Assembly: GCF_029689945.1 (NCBI RefSeq)
Contig: NZ_CP121451.1
Location: 4,278,001 to 4,342,000 of the forward strand
Direction of reading: 5' to 3'
Source of the DNA: Paenibacillus amylolyticus
GTDB lineage: Bacteria; Bacillota; Bacilli; Paenibacillales; Paenibacillaceae
DNA: 64,000 nt
Position numbers and translations under genes: made by a program. This document shows positions 9,214 through 17,563 of the stretch, piece by piece. The first letter of the stretch is position 1. Each line of letters begins with the position of its first letter. The notes under the pieces were generated by a model. That model saw nothing but the letters and a program-made list of their open reading frames with translations, was not told where the DNA came from and made no database searches.

Positions 9214-9879
9214 TCAAAGTATTTCGTACAGTTCCTGCATCGGTCGGATAAAATTTTGTTTCATTAATATGTGAGCATCATCGCTATTTTTGCCTTCAAA
9301 AGCTTGAATAATCAAATCATGCTCTTCGACTGAAGCCAGTGTAGCCGTAATAGGTTGTTTCAAAAACACATACTTAAATCGCCTAATGTGAATCTGGAGA
9401 GAGGCATTAAATGTGGCCACATAAGGATTATCTGAGAGCTCCACAATATAATTATGAAATTGCTCATCCACCTCCATAGCCTGATAAACTTGTCCATTTT
9501 TAATGGAACTGGCAAATTCCAAATTTATGGATCTTAGTTTTTCGATCTGTTCTTGAACAATCATTTGGGCGGTGATTTCAGCAGCTAAAGCCTGAAGAGC
9601 TGCCATCGTGGAATACATCTTGAAAATATCGTTTTTCTCAATATTCGTTACTTTTGTTTCTTTGCCTGGATGCATGGACACGAGGCCTTGAACTTCGAGT
9701 AACTGAAATGCCTCCCGAATCGGTGTCCGGCTGACTCCAAGCGATTCAGCCAATTCCGCATCCATAAGCTTTTCACCTGGTTGCAGTGTTCCATCAATAA
9801 TCCATCGCTGAATCTGAGATAACGCTCTTTCTTTTGCAGACATACGGGCGGGTAAAGCAAAATCCTTAGGAATTGGCAT
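9214..9879 (-). CDS. GntR-family regulator, FCD (FadR-like) subfamily
   Basis: 221 residues. The N-terminal winged helix (residues about 12-75) reads RALSQIQRWIIDGTLQPGEKLMDAELAESLGVSRTPIREAFQLLEVQGLV, a textbook GntR domain. The remainder is the all-helical FCD ligand domain with the metal-site pattern D...H in MEVDEQFHNYIVELS and later EEHDLIIQAF. It is 17 bases upstream of ilvD and probably co-transcribed. FCD regulators generally bind carboxylic acids, so a branched-chain keto acid or a sugar acid is a reasonable effector, but this is inference. An inverted repeat at 9911-9926 just upstream may be its own operator. Confidence 0.88.
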   Translation of the reverse strand: MPIPKDFALPARMSAKERALSQIQRWIIDGTLQPGEKLMDAELAESLGVSRTPIREAFQLLEVQGLVSMHPGKETKVTNIEKNDIFKMYSTMAALQALAAEITAQMIVQEQIEKLRSINLEFASSIKNGQVYQAMEVDEQFHNYIVELSDNPYVATFNASLQIHIRRFKYVFLKQPITATLASVEEHDLIIQAFEGKNSDDAHILMKQNFIRPMQELYEIL

Positions 9880-9910
9880 GGTATTTCATCCTCATTACAA
9901 TTATTCTTAT

Positions 9911-9926
9911 ATGCAATATATCGCAT
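9911..9926. promoter_or_regulatory. Inverted repeat, likely GntR operator
   Basis: ATGCAATATATCGCAT is a 16-base dyad with one mismatched pair (ATGC...GCAT arms), 32 bases upstream of the GntR start. Position and form suit autoregulation. Confidence 0.45.
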
Positions 9927-10029
9927 ACACGATTGTGAAGCAATTATTATTTCATTTTATTACTCACTCCAATTACTCACTCCATTAAGTTTACCCGGAT
10001 AACTAGCTGTTTTAACGGAAGTTTGAGAC

Positions 10030-10065
10030 AAAAAATAAAGACTCCCATAAGTATTGTAGGAGTCT
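10030..10065 (-). terminator. Intrinsic terminator after the luciferase-like gene
   Basis: AGACTCC (10039-10045) pairs with GGAGTCT (10059-10065); on the minus strand the stem runs into TTTATTTTTTG. It ends the DoxX-pirin-MarR-LLM operon. Confidence 0.7.
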
Positions 10066-10130
10066 TGTTCTAACTTGTGCGTTACCTCATTGATTTTATA
10101 GTCGCCGGGAATGGATGAACCATCGCAACA

Positions 10131-11202
10131 TTAGATTTGTGTATGTTTTTTAACAGCGGGTATAATGATTGTTGCTAGTAGTTCAATGTTCTTTTTAATC
10201 TGATCCATACTAACGCCACCTGCATCGATCTCGGCTAAGAATCGTTGTTGACCATACAACTCGTATTGATACAACATTTTTTCAATAATTTGCTGAGGAG
10301 AGCCGACCATGAGTGCATCTCGATAATCGGTAGCAGCCAAGAATTGTTGCTTAGGAAAACCACTGCCTCTCAATTGAACGGTAATTATTAATATATGGGT
10401 AGTATTCGCTTAAGGCTGTTTGGCTATCTTTAGCTACGTACATGACACTCGTTGTGGAGATGGGTAATCCTGCAATATCAAAGCCTGCACTTCGTGCAGC
10501 TTCACGGTAACGATCTACAGCAATTTTAAATGCTGTTGACGGTCCAGCAAGTGTCGTTAGCATCATGGGTATCCCTGCTAAACCTGCTTTAATCGGACTT
10601 GCTGGTGGTCCTCCTACTGCACGCCATATCGGCATTTTCCCATGTAATGGTTGGGGAATGATTTCGGCATGATGTAGTGGTGCCCGGAATTCCCCTTGCC
10701 ATGTCACACGCTCTTCTTCGTTAATCTTCAGCAGTAAAGCCAAATTCTGTTCAAACAATTCTTCATAGTTACTCATATCAAAACCTAATAACTCATATGC
10801 ACCTAGACGTGAACCACGTCCTGCAACAATCTCCGCACGTCCATTTGAAATCAGATCCAACGTTGCAAAATCTTCATATACCCGAACCGGATCGGATGTA
10901 CTCAGGACTGTTGCTGAACTGGCGATTTTTATGGTTTTGGTTGCTTGAGCAATTGCTCCAAGGATCACGGTATGTGCCTGGGTTGCAAATAACGGCTGAT
11001 GACTCTCCCCGACTGCGAATACATCAAGTCCTGCTTCTTCCGCCAGTTGGGCAGTTTCAATTAATTCATTAATCCGTTGCTGTGCAGAGATGCGGTGGCC
11101 TGTTAATGGATTGCTTAAATGATCTCCAATGGAATAGAGACCGATCTCCATCCCTTTTTCTTGGTGAATACGATATTGTTCCATGTTTGTCTGTAATTCC
11201 AT
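10131..11202 (-). CDS. LLM-class flavin-dependent oxidoreductase, frameshifted
   Basis: Luciferase-like monooxygenase fold. The first frame (11202 to about 10375) contains MEIGLYSIGDHL, IETAQLAEEAGLDVFAVGESH, KTIKIASSATVLSTSDPVRVYEDFATLDLISNGRAEIVAGRGS and PIWRAVGGPPASPIKAG, all usual for FMN- or F420-type TIM-barrel monooxygenases. The second frame continues LRGSGFPKQQFLAATDYRDALMVGSPQQIIEKMLYQYELYG to the stop at 10131. The frames join at YRSLRGSG with one extra base (or two lost) near 10373-10377. The total of about 355 residues matches the family. It is the last gene of an operon with a MarR regulator, pirin and DoxX, which points to stress or quinone detoxification. Substrate unknown. 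Confidence 0.82.
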
Positions 11203-11249
11203 ATGAGTTCCATGGAGGCCTGGAAACCAAAAGTTGATTTCATCTCAAT

Positions 11250-11702
11250 TCATTCATTGATCTTACTGGCACCTAGTCCAAGCTTCTTGAGTAGATCGGT
11301 TAACTGTATTTTTTCTTCATTGGTAATCGAAGACAGATTTTTGGATATCACCTCAACGTGTTGAGGAAAGATCTCTTTAAATACATTTTGGCCTTGATCC
11401 GTAATGACGACAATGGAAGATCGACGGTCTGTTGGACTGGGTTCGCGCTTTACTAATTCTTTCTTTTCAAGCTTATCCACGACATATGTGATGCTCCCGC
11501 TAGGGATCGAAAATTTCTCACTTATACTTTGGACCGTATGTGGTCCTTTATTGTAGAGGAGTTCCAGAACCATAAAGTTCTCATTACTAATGCCGTATCG
11601 TTCTATATCTTTTACAACGTCATCAAAAACAGTTTTACTAGCCTTTACCCACACACGGAAAAGCCGTAAATCGATCTGACTTTGTTCATCTCCCTGAAAC
11701 AT
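11250..11702 (-). CDS. MarR-family transcriptional regulator
   Basis: 150 residues, ATG at 11702 after AGGAGGTC. A MarR winged helix: ENFMVLELLYNKGPHTVQSISEKFSIPSGSITYVVDKLEKKELVKREPSPTDRRSSIVVITDQGQNVFKEIFPQH, with the DRR wing motif. It lies between pirin and the luciferase-like gene in one minus-strand operon. Its likely operator is the perfect 18-bp inverted repeat at 12925-12970, which overlaps the doxX promoter region; that arrangement, plus the neighbours, resembles MhqR-type control of quinone and electrophile defence in Bacillus. No cysteine is conserved enough to call a redox switch. Confidence 0.88.
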   Translation of the reverse strand: MFQGDEQSQIDLRLFRVWVKASKTVFDDVVKDIERYGISNENFMVLELLYNKGPHTVQSISEKFSIPSGSITYVVDKLEKKELVKREPSPTDRRSSIVVITDQGQNVFKEIFPQHVEVISKNLSSITNEEKIQLTDLLKKLGLGASKINE

Positions 11703-11741
11703 GTACAGGACCTCCTATTAGTTACCTTCCATTCGTAACAG

Positions 11742-12518
11742 TTAACTTGGTTTACTGTATAAAGGATAATCAACTTCAGTCGGAACTTCAATAAGCAACA
11801 TTCTAAGGTCCTGATCATGAGCTTGTATGGCTACTCTCTCCTCTTGCTCTGATTGAACGATAATAAAATCCTTATGTGAGAAATGAGTTGCTTTCATGGT
11901 GTCTGACAAAAGAGTACCCTCTCCTCTAATGGCTAAACTTGCCAATGTACGACCCAAGGAAAGGCGATGAGTGTATACTGTTCCCTGAGGAATAAGTACA
12001 TCCCACATCTGAGCATCAGTCACGATTTGCATGGGAGAATTGTTTCCTAAGAGTGTTTTAAATTGGACGCCATCGATATTCTCTAACGCAAACTGATTAG
12101 AATCAAATAGCGAATAAGTAGGTGCACGTTTAACGGCTTGGCTTAGATGTGGTTCAAACCAAATTTGAAAGCCTTCAGCCGGCTCCATAAACGCCTCAGC
12201 ATGTTGCACACCAGAGCCTGTTTGCATGAGCTGGGCTCCTCCCTCTTGTACAACACTTTCCGTCCCCAGTGTATCCCGATGATATCCCTTACCATTAATC
12301 ACATAAGTGATGATTTCGAAGCCTTGATGTGGATGGAACCCGATTTCTGCTGGTCCCTGAGAATGAGCCCAAGCCCAGTAAAACAGGGGTCCTAGTCGAG
12401 TAATGATGGAGCCTTCTCCAGAAAAACCAATTGGTTTTTGTTCTTTGATATTACCACCATCAAACTGCCCACTCGCTTGATCTTTGGGTTTAATAATTTG
12501 GATTCCCACTATGCTCAC
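11742..12518 (-). CDS. Pirin-family bicupin protein (YhhW/quercetinase type)
   Basis: 258 residues. The N-terminal cupin carries the pirin metal pattern: FYWAWAHSQGPAEIGFHPHQGFEIITYVINGKGYHRDTLGTESVVQEGGAQLMQTGSGVQHAE, supplying His-x-His and a downstream His for Fe(II) or another metal. The C-terminal cupin is weaker (SLGRTLASLAIRGEGTLLSD). Bacterial pirins such as YhhW have quercetin 2,3-dioxygenase activity in vitro; the physiological role is usually stress related. Located between doxX and marR, in one operon preceded by a large dyad operator. Cytoplasmic, no signal peptide. Confidence 0.88.
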   Translation of the reverse strand: MSIVGIQIIKPKDQASGQFDGGNIKEQKPIGFSGEGSIITRLGPLFYWAWAHSQGPAEIGFHPHQGFEIITYVINGKGYHRDTLGTESVVQEGGAQLMQTGSGVQHAEAFMEPAEGFQIWFEPHLSQAVKRAPTYSLFDSNQFALENIDGVQFKTLLGNNSPMQIVTDAQMWDVLIPQGTVYTHRLSLGRTLASLAIRGEGTLLSDTMKATHFSHKDFIIVQSEQEERVAIQAHDQDLRMLLIEVPTEVDYPLYSKPS

Positions 12519-12538
12519 TCCTTCGTTTCATGGACCAT

Positions 12539-12895
12539 TCACACAAACAAAGATCCGTAATTGATTAGTAATACGACCAATCCCAGAATGAACAAAATGA
12601 TCGGCATGAACATTTGTTTCAATGGATCCTTTATTTTAATGTGGGTCAAGATCGCACCGATCATCGTTACCACGATGAGTAAACTACCCCATGCAGCCAA
12701 ACCATCAATCCATATCCCTGCAATAACCAAACCTGCTGTAATGACTTCCACCAACCCTGTAAATACTCGGAATGCGCCAGGATACCCATAGTGCTTAAAT
12801 CCTTCCACCATCTGCTTGGACCCAAACTTCATCAACCCAAACATAAGAAAACCCAACCCTAAAATCACTTGCAACACAATGGACAGAACACTCAT
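12539..12895 (-). CDS. DoxX-family membrane protein
   Basis: 118 residues with four hydrophobic helices (about 4-20, 45-62, 69-86, 95-113). The first helix reads LGFLMFGLMKFGSKQMVEGFKHYGYP and the second RVFTGLVEVITAGLVIAG, typical of small DoxX proteins. ATG at 12895 after AAGGAG. First gene of the operon doxX-pirin-marR-LLM. In Bacillus subtilis small DoxX proteins are induced by quinones and catechols through MarR- or HxlR-type repressors, which fits the dyad operator and MarR gene here. The biochemical role of DoxX is not settled. Confidence 0.85.
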   Translation of the reverse strand: MSVLSIVLQVILGLGFLMFGLMKFGSKQMVEGFKHYGYPGAFRVFTGLVEVITAGLVIAGIWIDGLAAWGSLLIVVTMIGAILTHIKIKDPLKQMFMPIILFILGLVVLLINYGSLFV

Positions 12896-12924
12896 AAATT
12901 CAATCTCCTTTTTATCCTATTATT

Positions 12925-12970
12925 ATATATCCTAATGTTAGGGCAAATATAGCCTAACATTAGGATATAT
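12925..12970. promoter_or_regulatory. Perfect 18-bp inverted repeat, likely MarR operator of doxX operon
   Basis: ATATATCCTAATGTTAGG at 12925-12942 is repeated in perfect inverted form at 12953-12970 with a 10-base spacer. On the minus strand a TTGACA -35 element (12979-12974) sits at its edge, so a bound dimer would cover the promoter. The ends are only 30 bases from the doxX start. Confidence 0.75.
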
Positions 12971-13000
12971 GTGTGTCAACAAAATTTTTTCGCAACTAAA

Positions 13001-13027
13001 AACCTTCTCTCCGAAGGAAAGAAGGTT
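13001..13027 (-). terminator. Second hairpin terminator after the ferredoxin reductase gene
   Basis: AACCTTCT (13001-13008) pairs with AGAAGGTT (13020-13027); on the minus strand it is followed by TTTAGTTG. It separates the reductase transcript from the doxX promoter. Confidence 0.5.
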
Positions 13028-13064
13028 AGAGTGACCGAGCTCGGGGCAAGAACTTGTCATATAA

Positions 13065-13089
13065 CAAAAAAGCCGCTCAAATAGCGACT
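13065..13089 (-). terminator. Intrinsic terminator of the ferredoxin-NADP reductase gene
   Basis: Minus strand AGTCGCT, then GAGCGGCTTTTTTG: a 7-bp stem with U run, near-identical to hairpins at 776, 48123 and 61984. Confidence 0.7.
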
Positions 13090-13239
13090 TTGTTTAGATT
13101 TACGTACATATGATGGTCATTAATCTAAGCAAACACGAGAGAGGATGTTGGCCCGGGTGTTCATGCGTTTGTTTTTGTTGGCCCCTCCATGGCCCGTTGC
13201 GGTTATGCACTCTCATTCATATACGGTTTGCAGGCCCCG

Positions 13240-14277
13240 CTATTCATTGGCTACGCCAAGCGCTTTATTCCGCTCTTTAAACCTCTCGTTATGTGATGAT
13301 ACATAAGCCATTCTCGGCGCTTCGGGATCTAAATATCGTTTGGCGCTGTTAAGGGCTAGAGCTGCATCCGTGAATGCCCCTGCAATCAGGTTAAGCTTGC
13401 TGTCGTAATTGGCAAAGTCGCCTGCTCCGAAAATGCCCGGCAAGTTGGTCTCAAGTTTTGGGCTGACGAATATGTTCCAATCGTCCATATCCAGTTCCCA
13501 ATCCTTGATGCCTGTAAAATCGGATTTCAGTCCGTGGTTGACGATGACCTCGTCAACTTCTAGCTCGTGCGTTTCTCCTGATTCGATATGGGCAATCGTC
13601 ACCCGTTCAATTGCCTTTCCATTGCCGCTATATAATTGCGTAACTTCATATGGCGTAAGCACATCGGCGGAGGACTCCTTCATTCGAACAACGTTTTTTT
13701 CGTGTCCGCCAAAGTGATCCCGTCGATGTACAACCGTCACCTGAGCAGCGATAGACACCAGCTCGTTCGCCCAATCGACAGCGGAATTTCCCCCTCCCGA
13801 AATAAGCACTCGTTTCCCTCTAAATGGCTCCAGTTCCTGTACCGTATAATGCAGATTGGACACCTCGTACCGCTCAGCCCCTTCCAGTTCCAGCTTCGCC
13901 ATTCGCAGAATGCCGCGACCAATCGCCAGAATGACTGTGCGTGTCCAGTGTTTCTCTCCTGTTGCCGCCTCCAGAATGTATGTCGAATCCGCTTGTTTCT
14001 CCAATCCGACAATGTGCTGGCCGAATACAATCGTTGGGTCGAACGTTCTTGCCTGCTCCGTTAATTGGGCGATTAACTTTTCGCATAGGATTGGGGTAAA
14101 TCCGCCAACATCCCAGATCATTTTCTCGGGATAAATGAGCATCCGTCCTCCCAGCTCGTCTTTCGCTTCTATTAACTTCGTCTTCAAATCACGCATTCCA
14201 CTATAAAAAGCAGTATACATTCCCGCAGGGCCACCGCCGATAATTGTCACATCGTATAATTCAAGCTGCTCATTCAA
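13240..14277 (-). CDS. Type 2 ferredoxin/flavodoxin-NADP+ reductase (thioredoxin-reductase-like)
   Basis: 345 residues. N-terminal FAD site [25 protein letters not shown] site [23 protein letters not shown] followed by VVHRRD, and C-terminal FAD contact [32 protein letters not shown]. No CxxC redox motif, which separates it from thioredoxin reductase and places it with YumC-type ferredoxin-NADP reductases. It would transfer electrons between NADPH and a ferredoxin or flavodoxin. A perfect Fur box (14321-14335) lies 45 bases upstream and the next genes are a siderophore activator and siderophore-binding protein, so a role in iron-limited metabolism or in reductive iron release from siderophores is likely. 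Confidence 0.88.
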   Translation of the reverse strand: MNEQLELYDVTIIGGGPAGMYTAFYSGMRDLKTKLIEAKDELGGRMLIYPEKMIWDVGGFTPILCEKLIAQLTEQARTFDPTIVFGQHIVGLEKQADSTYILEAATGEKHWTRTVILAIGRGILRMAKLELEGAERYEVSNLHYTVQELEPFRGKRVLISGGGNSAVDWANELVSIAAQVTVVHRRDHFGGHEKNVVRMKESSADVLTPYEVTQLYSGNGKAIERVTIAHIESGETHELEVDEVIVNHGLKSDFTGIKDWELDMDDWNIFVSPKLETNLPGIFGAGDFANYDSKLNLIAGAFTDAALALNSAKRYLDPEAPRMAYVSSHNERFKERNKALGVANE

Positions 14278-14320
14278 TTGAAGTCCTCCTCCTGCCGGCG
14301 TATGTACATGTCCGCACTTA

Positions 14321-14335
14321 TGATAATCATTATCA
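14321..14335. promoter_or_regulatory. Fur box (perfect)
   Basis: TGATAATCATTATCA equals the Fur consensus at every defined position, 45 bases upstream of the reductase start. Confidence 0.88.
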
Positions 14336-14439
14336 ATATCATTTTAGCTTCGACAGTGTGACAATAACAATGGACAAAACCGACGGTTGCTTTATACAAA
14401 ACGGAGAGTGCTGAGCCTTTGGTTGCGAGGAAAACAAAC

Positions 14440-16041
14440 TTATGCTAACGATCGCAGGATATCATCTATCTTTTTGCCGTTAGAAATAATGCCGTTATTC
14501 ATCCAAGTTAGAAAATCCACCTCATATACGCGGTTGTTTCTTACAGCGGGAAGATCGAGCCACTCTGCCTGCTCCAGCAGGGCCCTTTCCTTCCCTTCTT
14601 CCTGGCTATGCCACTTATCAAAAGTAATGAACAGATGGTCCGCGGTTAACGCACTCAGTTCCTCTACAGAGAGAGTGAACATACCCGGCCTATTCGATTT
14701 TGAGGCTATACCTACTGCGGAATGGGCGCGTAAGCCAACATCACCGTAGAGCACCGTTGAAACAAAACCTTGTCCTTCTTCCGTATATTGGATGATTCGG
14801 TCCGCCGAGATACGTAAAAAAGCGACGGTTTCACCTTTCATAAGCTGATTCAGCGTGTGGCTTGCGTTCCGTGCTTTGAGTGCATAATTTGCAATCGCAT
14901 CGTCGGCCAACTCCATCCGGCCAAAATAATCGGCGACGGTACGCAGCAGCGTACGCCAATTCGTGGTCTGCTCTCGCAGGATGCACGTGTTGGATATACG
15001 TCGGCATTGAGAATATTGTTGTTGCTTGTAACGATCCACAAGCAAGATCAGATCCGGCTTATAGTCAGTAAGCTCGTCAAAGTTGCCGCTATTCTCGTCG
15101 AACGTCGGAATGTCGTTTAAACCTAGATAATCTTGTTTTCCCCATTTCTCATGTCTATACTGGACGATCGGCTGCATACCGAGTGCAACGAGAAAATCCT
15201 CCAAATAGGGCGCCACTACTCTAAGCTCTCCCTTGCGGCTTCGGCGGTATTGTCCGGGCGAGATGCCTACCGTCTGCTTGAAACGACGACTGAAATAATA
15301 TTCATTGTTAAATCCTGCATTGAGCGCAATATCGAGCAGCCTGTCATCAGCGCAAGCCAGCCACTTCTTGGCTTGACTAATCCGTACTTCATTCAAGTAC
15401 TGAAGCGGTACTTGACCCGTAACCTCTTTGAACAGACGAGTATACTTCCAGCGTTCAATGCCTGCAATGGAAGCCAGCTCCTCGACGGTCAGAAGCTCAC
15501 GGTAATATTCATGGATGTGCCGTATACTGCGCTCTACCCCGTGACGATTGATATCCGTGCCTTTATCTTCAGTTGCAGGTGCATTTTGGCGGAATATAAA
15601 GAGCAGCAGCTCTTGGAATTTAACATATCGTTGGAACAGCTCAAGCTCGCCTGTCACTTCGCTAAGTTCATATAATTCATTAAGCAGCTCCATCACCTTC
15701 GCGAAGGGTGTGCAGGCAAGCTCTTGCTTGTCCGGAAGCAAACTTGAAGCTTCATCATTGCTGATCGTTGTGAAGCACACTCGGTAATAGCTGCAGTTTA
15801 TGAGCTGTTGATCAATAGAGAAAGCTCTGCCAGCACCCTGTAAATAACATTTTCCCTGACCGGTTCCATTCGTAATAAAAAAGAGTTCAGAACCTTCTTT
15901 GTCGCTTCGGTTTCGATCTCCGTCTTCGCCGTCCCAGTCACTCGTCTCTACTTGTTCGCCCACTACAAAGAAGCGGATCGATCGTAGCACATATTGAACT
16001 GAAGGAGCGTTCCACGCTTGTTTGCCCTCTTCAATATCCAT
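14440..16041 (-). CDS. Btr-like AraC activator fused to a siderophore-binding domain
   Basis: 533 residues. An N-terminal cupin-like region is followed by an AraC double helix-turn-helix (about residues 170-275: LLTVEELASIAGIERWKYTRLFKEVTGQVPLQYLNEVRISQAKKWLA and the second IALNAGFNNEYYFSRRFKQTVGISPGQYRR). The C-terminal 260 residues are a FeuA-like periplasmic-binding domain without signal peptide (VVAPYLEDFLVALGMQPIVQYRHEKWGKQDYL, DHLFITFDKWH). This is the architecture of Bacillus Btr, which senses cytoplasmic ferric or apo siderophore and activates uptake genes. The binding domain is closely similar in its opening to the lipoprotein at 16150. A near-consensus Fur box (16066-16080) precedes it. 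Confidence 0.88.
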   Translation of the reverse strand: MDIEEGKQAWNAPSVQYVLRSIRFFVVGEQVETSDWDGEDGDRNRSDKEGSELFFITNGTGQGKCYLQGAGRAFSIDQQLINCSYYRVCFTTISNDEASSLLPDKQELACTPFAKVMELLNELYELSEVTGELELFQRYVKFQELLLFIFRQNAPATEDKGTDINRHGVERSIRHIHEYYRELLTVEELASIAGIERWKYTRLFKEVTGQVPLQYLNEVRISQAKKWLACADDRLLDIALNAGFNNEYYFSRRFKQTVGISPGQYRRSRKGELRVVAPYLEDFLVALGMQPIVQYRHEKWGKQDYLGLNDIPTFDENSGNFDELTDYKPDLILLVDRYKQQQYSQCRRISNTCILREQTTNWRTLLRTVADYFGRMELADDAIANYALKARNASHTLNQLMKGETVAFLRISADRIIQYTEEGQGFVSTVLYGDVGLRAHSAVGIASKSNRPGMFTLSVEELSALTADHLFITFDKWHSQEEGKERALLEQAEWLDLPAVRNNRVYEVDFLTWMNNGIISNGKKIDDILRSLA

Positions 16042-16065
16042 TCTTACTATCCATCGCCTTTCAAT

Positions 16066-16080
16066 TGATATTCATTCTCA
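16066..16080. promoter_or_regulatory. Fur box (near consensus)
   Basis: TGATATTCATTCTCA matches 12 of 14 defined Fur positions, 25 bases upstream of the Btr-like gene. Confidence 0.65.
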
Positions 16081-16092
16081 ATGTATATAGTG

Positions 16093-16141
16093 TAAATTAA
16101 AAAGAGCCGCCCTTCAACCTTCGTTGAAAAGTGACTCTTCC
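16093..16141 (-). terminator. Intrinsic terminator of the 16150 gene
   Basis: On the minus strand AAGAGTCAC...GTTGAA folds back on TTCAAC...GGCTCTT with a short CTTC-type loop and is followed by TTTTTAATTT. Lies just after the binding-protein stop. Confidence 0.65.
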
Positions 16142-16149
16142 CTGCTCCG

Positions 16150-17154
16150 TTATGGGGCAAGCAATTGAAGCAAATCATCCATCTTCAGCCCGTTGGCTGT
16201 AATGGCTCCCGTCTGCCAATACGATCTCTCAACCGGATATACATGGCCGTTCTTAAATGCAGGAACCGTCTGCCATAACGAATTAGACTTCATTTCTTCA
16301 AGCGCTTTTGCGTTACTCTCTTCCTCCCATGTTCCGTTGGACGGCAGCAAAATAATATGGTCCGCGTCAAGTTCCGGAATAACCTCATTCGACAAGACAA
16401 TGTTGCCCTCCGTCATCGCCTCGGCGAACGCGGGGGCCTTCAGTCCAAGTTCCTTATACAAGATTTCTCCGACAAACGTGTTATGGATGCCGAAAATATT
16501 AATCGATTTGTCCGCGACGTTCATCCGCAGAACAACAATCTTCTCATCGCCGATCGCTGAGTTCAACTTTGCTTTTACATCGGCAATGCGAGCATCATAA
16601 TCGGCAATAACCTGCTCTGCCTTCTCGCTGAGACCAAGCAAATCAGCAATTAAGGTCAATGTTTTGCGCGAATCCGAAAGTACGTCGTCCGGCAAGCGAA
16701 ACGTCGGAGCAACCTTGGAATAAAGCTCGTATTGTTCTGCATAGACCTCTCCGGCGCCGATGATTAAGTCTGGCTCGGCCACAAGCAAAGCCTCGATATT
16801 TCCGGTCACGTCGAATAACGGCACGTCCAGCTTCAAATAATCCTGCTTGCCCCACATCGGGTTATAATATTGCACAATAGGCGTTACCCCAAGCGCAACC
16901 AAATAATCTTCACGATAAAGAGCCGAGACTCTCTTCGGATTGGTCGGAATCTCTACCTCTCCGTAGCCATCGGTTACAACGCGTGTTTCCGTCTGAGATG
17001 GAGCTTCGCTGGTGGCTGCGGTTGACTGTCCAGCCTGATCGGTAGACACCGTAGCCGCACCTTGTTCGCTTGCCGATGCGCAACCTGTCACCGTAATCAT
17101 GGCTGCCGCTATAAGCGAAATCCACCTGATTTTCATAAATACTGATCTTGCCAT
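16150..17154 (-). CDS. Iron-siderophore substrate-binding lipoprotein (FeuA-like)
   Basis: About 334 residues from ATG 17154 (MARSVFMKIRWISLIAAAM), with lipobox VTGC. The open frame begins at 17226 but the extra residues overlap the Fur operator, so the later start is preferred. A low-complexity Ser/Thr/Gln linker follows the Cys, then the siderophore-binding fold: RVSALYREDYLVALGVTPIVQYYNPMWGKQDYL, AEPDLIIGAGEVYAEQYELYSKVAPTF, and the C-terminal GHVYPVERSYWQTGAITANGLKMDDLL. It should deliver a catecholate-type siderophore to a permease not in this window. Its opening segment (PIVQY...WGKQDYL) closely resembles the ligand domain of the adjacent Btr-like activator, suggesting both recognise the same siderophore. 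Confidence 0.9.
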   Translation of the reverse strand: MARSVFMKIRWISLIAAAMITVTGCASASEQGAATVSTDQAGQSTAATSEAPSQTETRVVTDGYGEVEIPTNPKRVSALYREDYLVALGVTPIVQYYNPMWGKQDYLKLDVPLFDVTGNIEALLVAEPDLIIGAGEVYAEQYELYSKVAPTFRLPDDVLSDSRKTLTLIADLLGLSEKAEQVIADYDARIADVKAKLNSAIGDEKIVVLRMNVADKSINIFGIHNTFVGEILYKELGLKAPAFAEAMTEGNIVLSNEVIPELDADHIILLPSNGTWEEESNAKALEEMKSNSLWQTVPAFKNGHVYPVERSYWQTGAITANGLKMDDLLQLLAP

Positions 17155-17205
17155 GTCTGCCTTCACTCCCGTAAGTTTTATGTATTGTAGCAAAAATAAT
17201 TCATT

Positions 17206-17230
17206 CATAATGATAATCATTATCATTATG
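17206..17230. promoter_or_regulatory. Extended Fur operator, perfect 25-base palindrome
   Basis: A core TGATAATCATTATCA (17211-17225) sits inside arms of 12 bases that mirror perfectly around a central C. The length allows overlapping Fur dimers, as in strongly repressed iron genes. It is about 55 bases upstream of the binding-protein start. The rest of 17231-17511 shows no gene that can be supported. Confidence 0.9.
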
Positions 17231-17511
17231 CTTGAGTAGATTTTACCCCATATCGGATTGCATGCTCAATATACATTCTATAAGATCGGCTTTATACAAA
17301 CTCGTCATTTCTCTGTTCACATACAAGAAAGTGTTTCTTTTAACATTGCAGATTGATGTCACCATTTTGAAAAATTTTTATCACGTCATTCGACGAGTAT
17401 AGCTCTAACGGGTCTTGTAAATAAAACAGAACAGACTTAAGTCCAGTACCTCTTCCACCCGCAGCCAAGGGCTGTTATCCGTCCTGGGCCAGGTGTGTAT
17501 TCGATCCTCAA

Positions 17512-17540
17512 TTGGTATATTTTTTGAGGTAAAATATGAT
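17512..17540 (+). promoter_or_regulatory. SigA-type promoter of the DJ-1-like gene
   Basis: TTGGTA, 17-base spacer, TATGAT; 23 bases before the GTG start at 17564. Confidence 0.55.
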
Positions 17541-17563
17541 GTAGTTGGAAGGGGAACGAGGAA

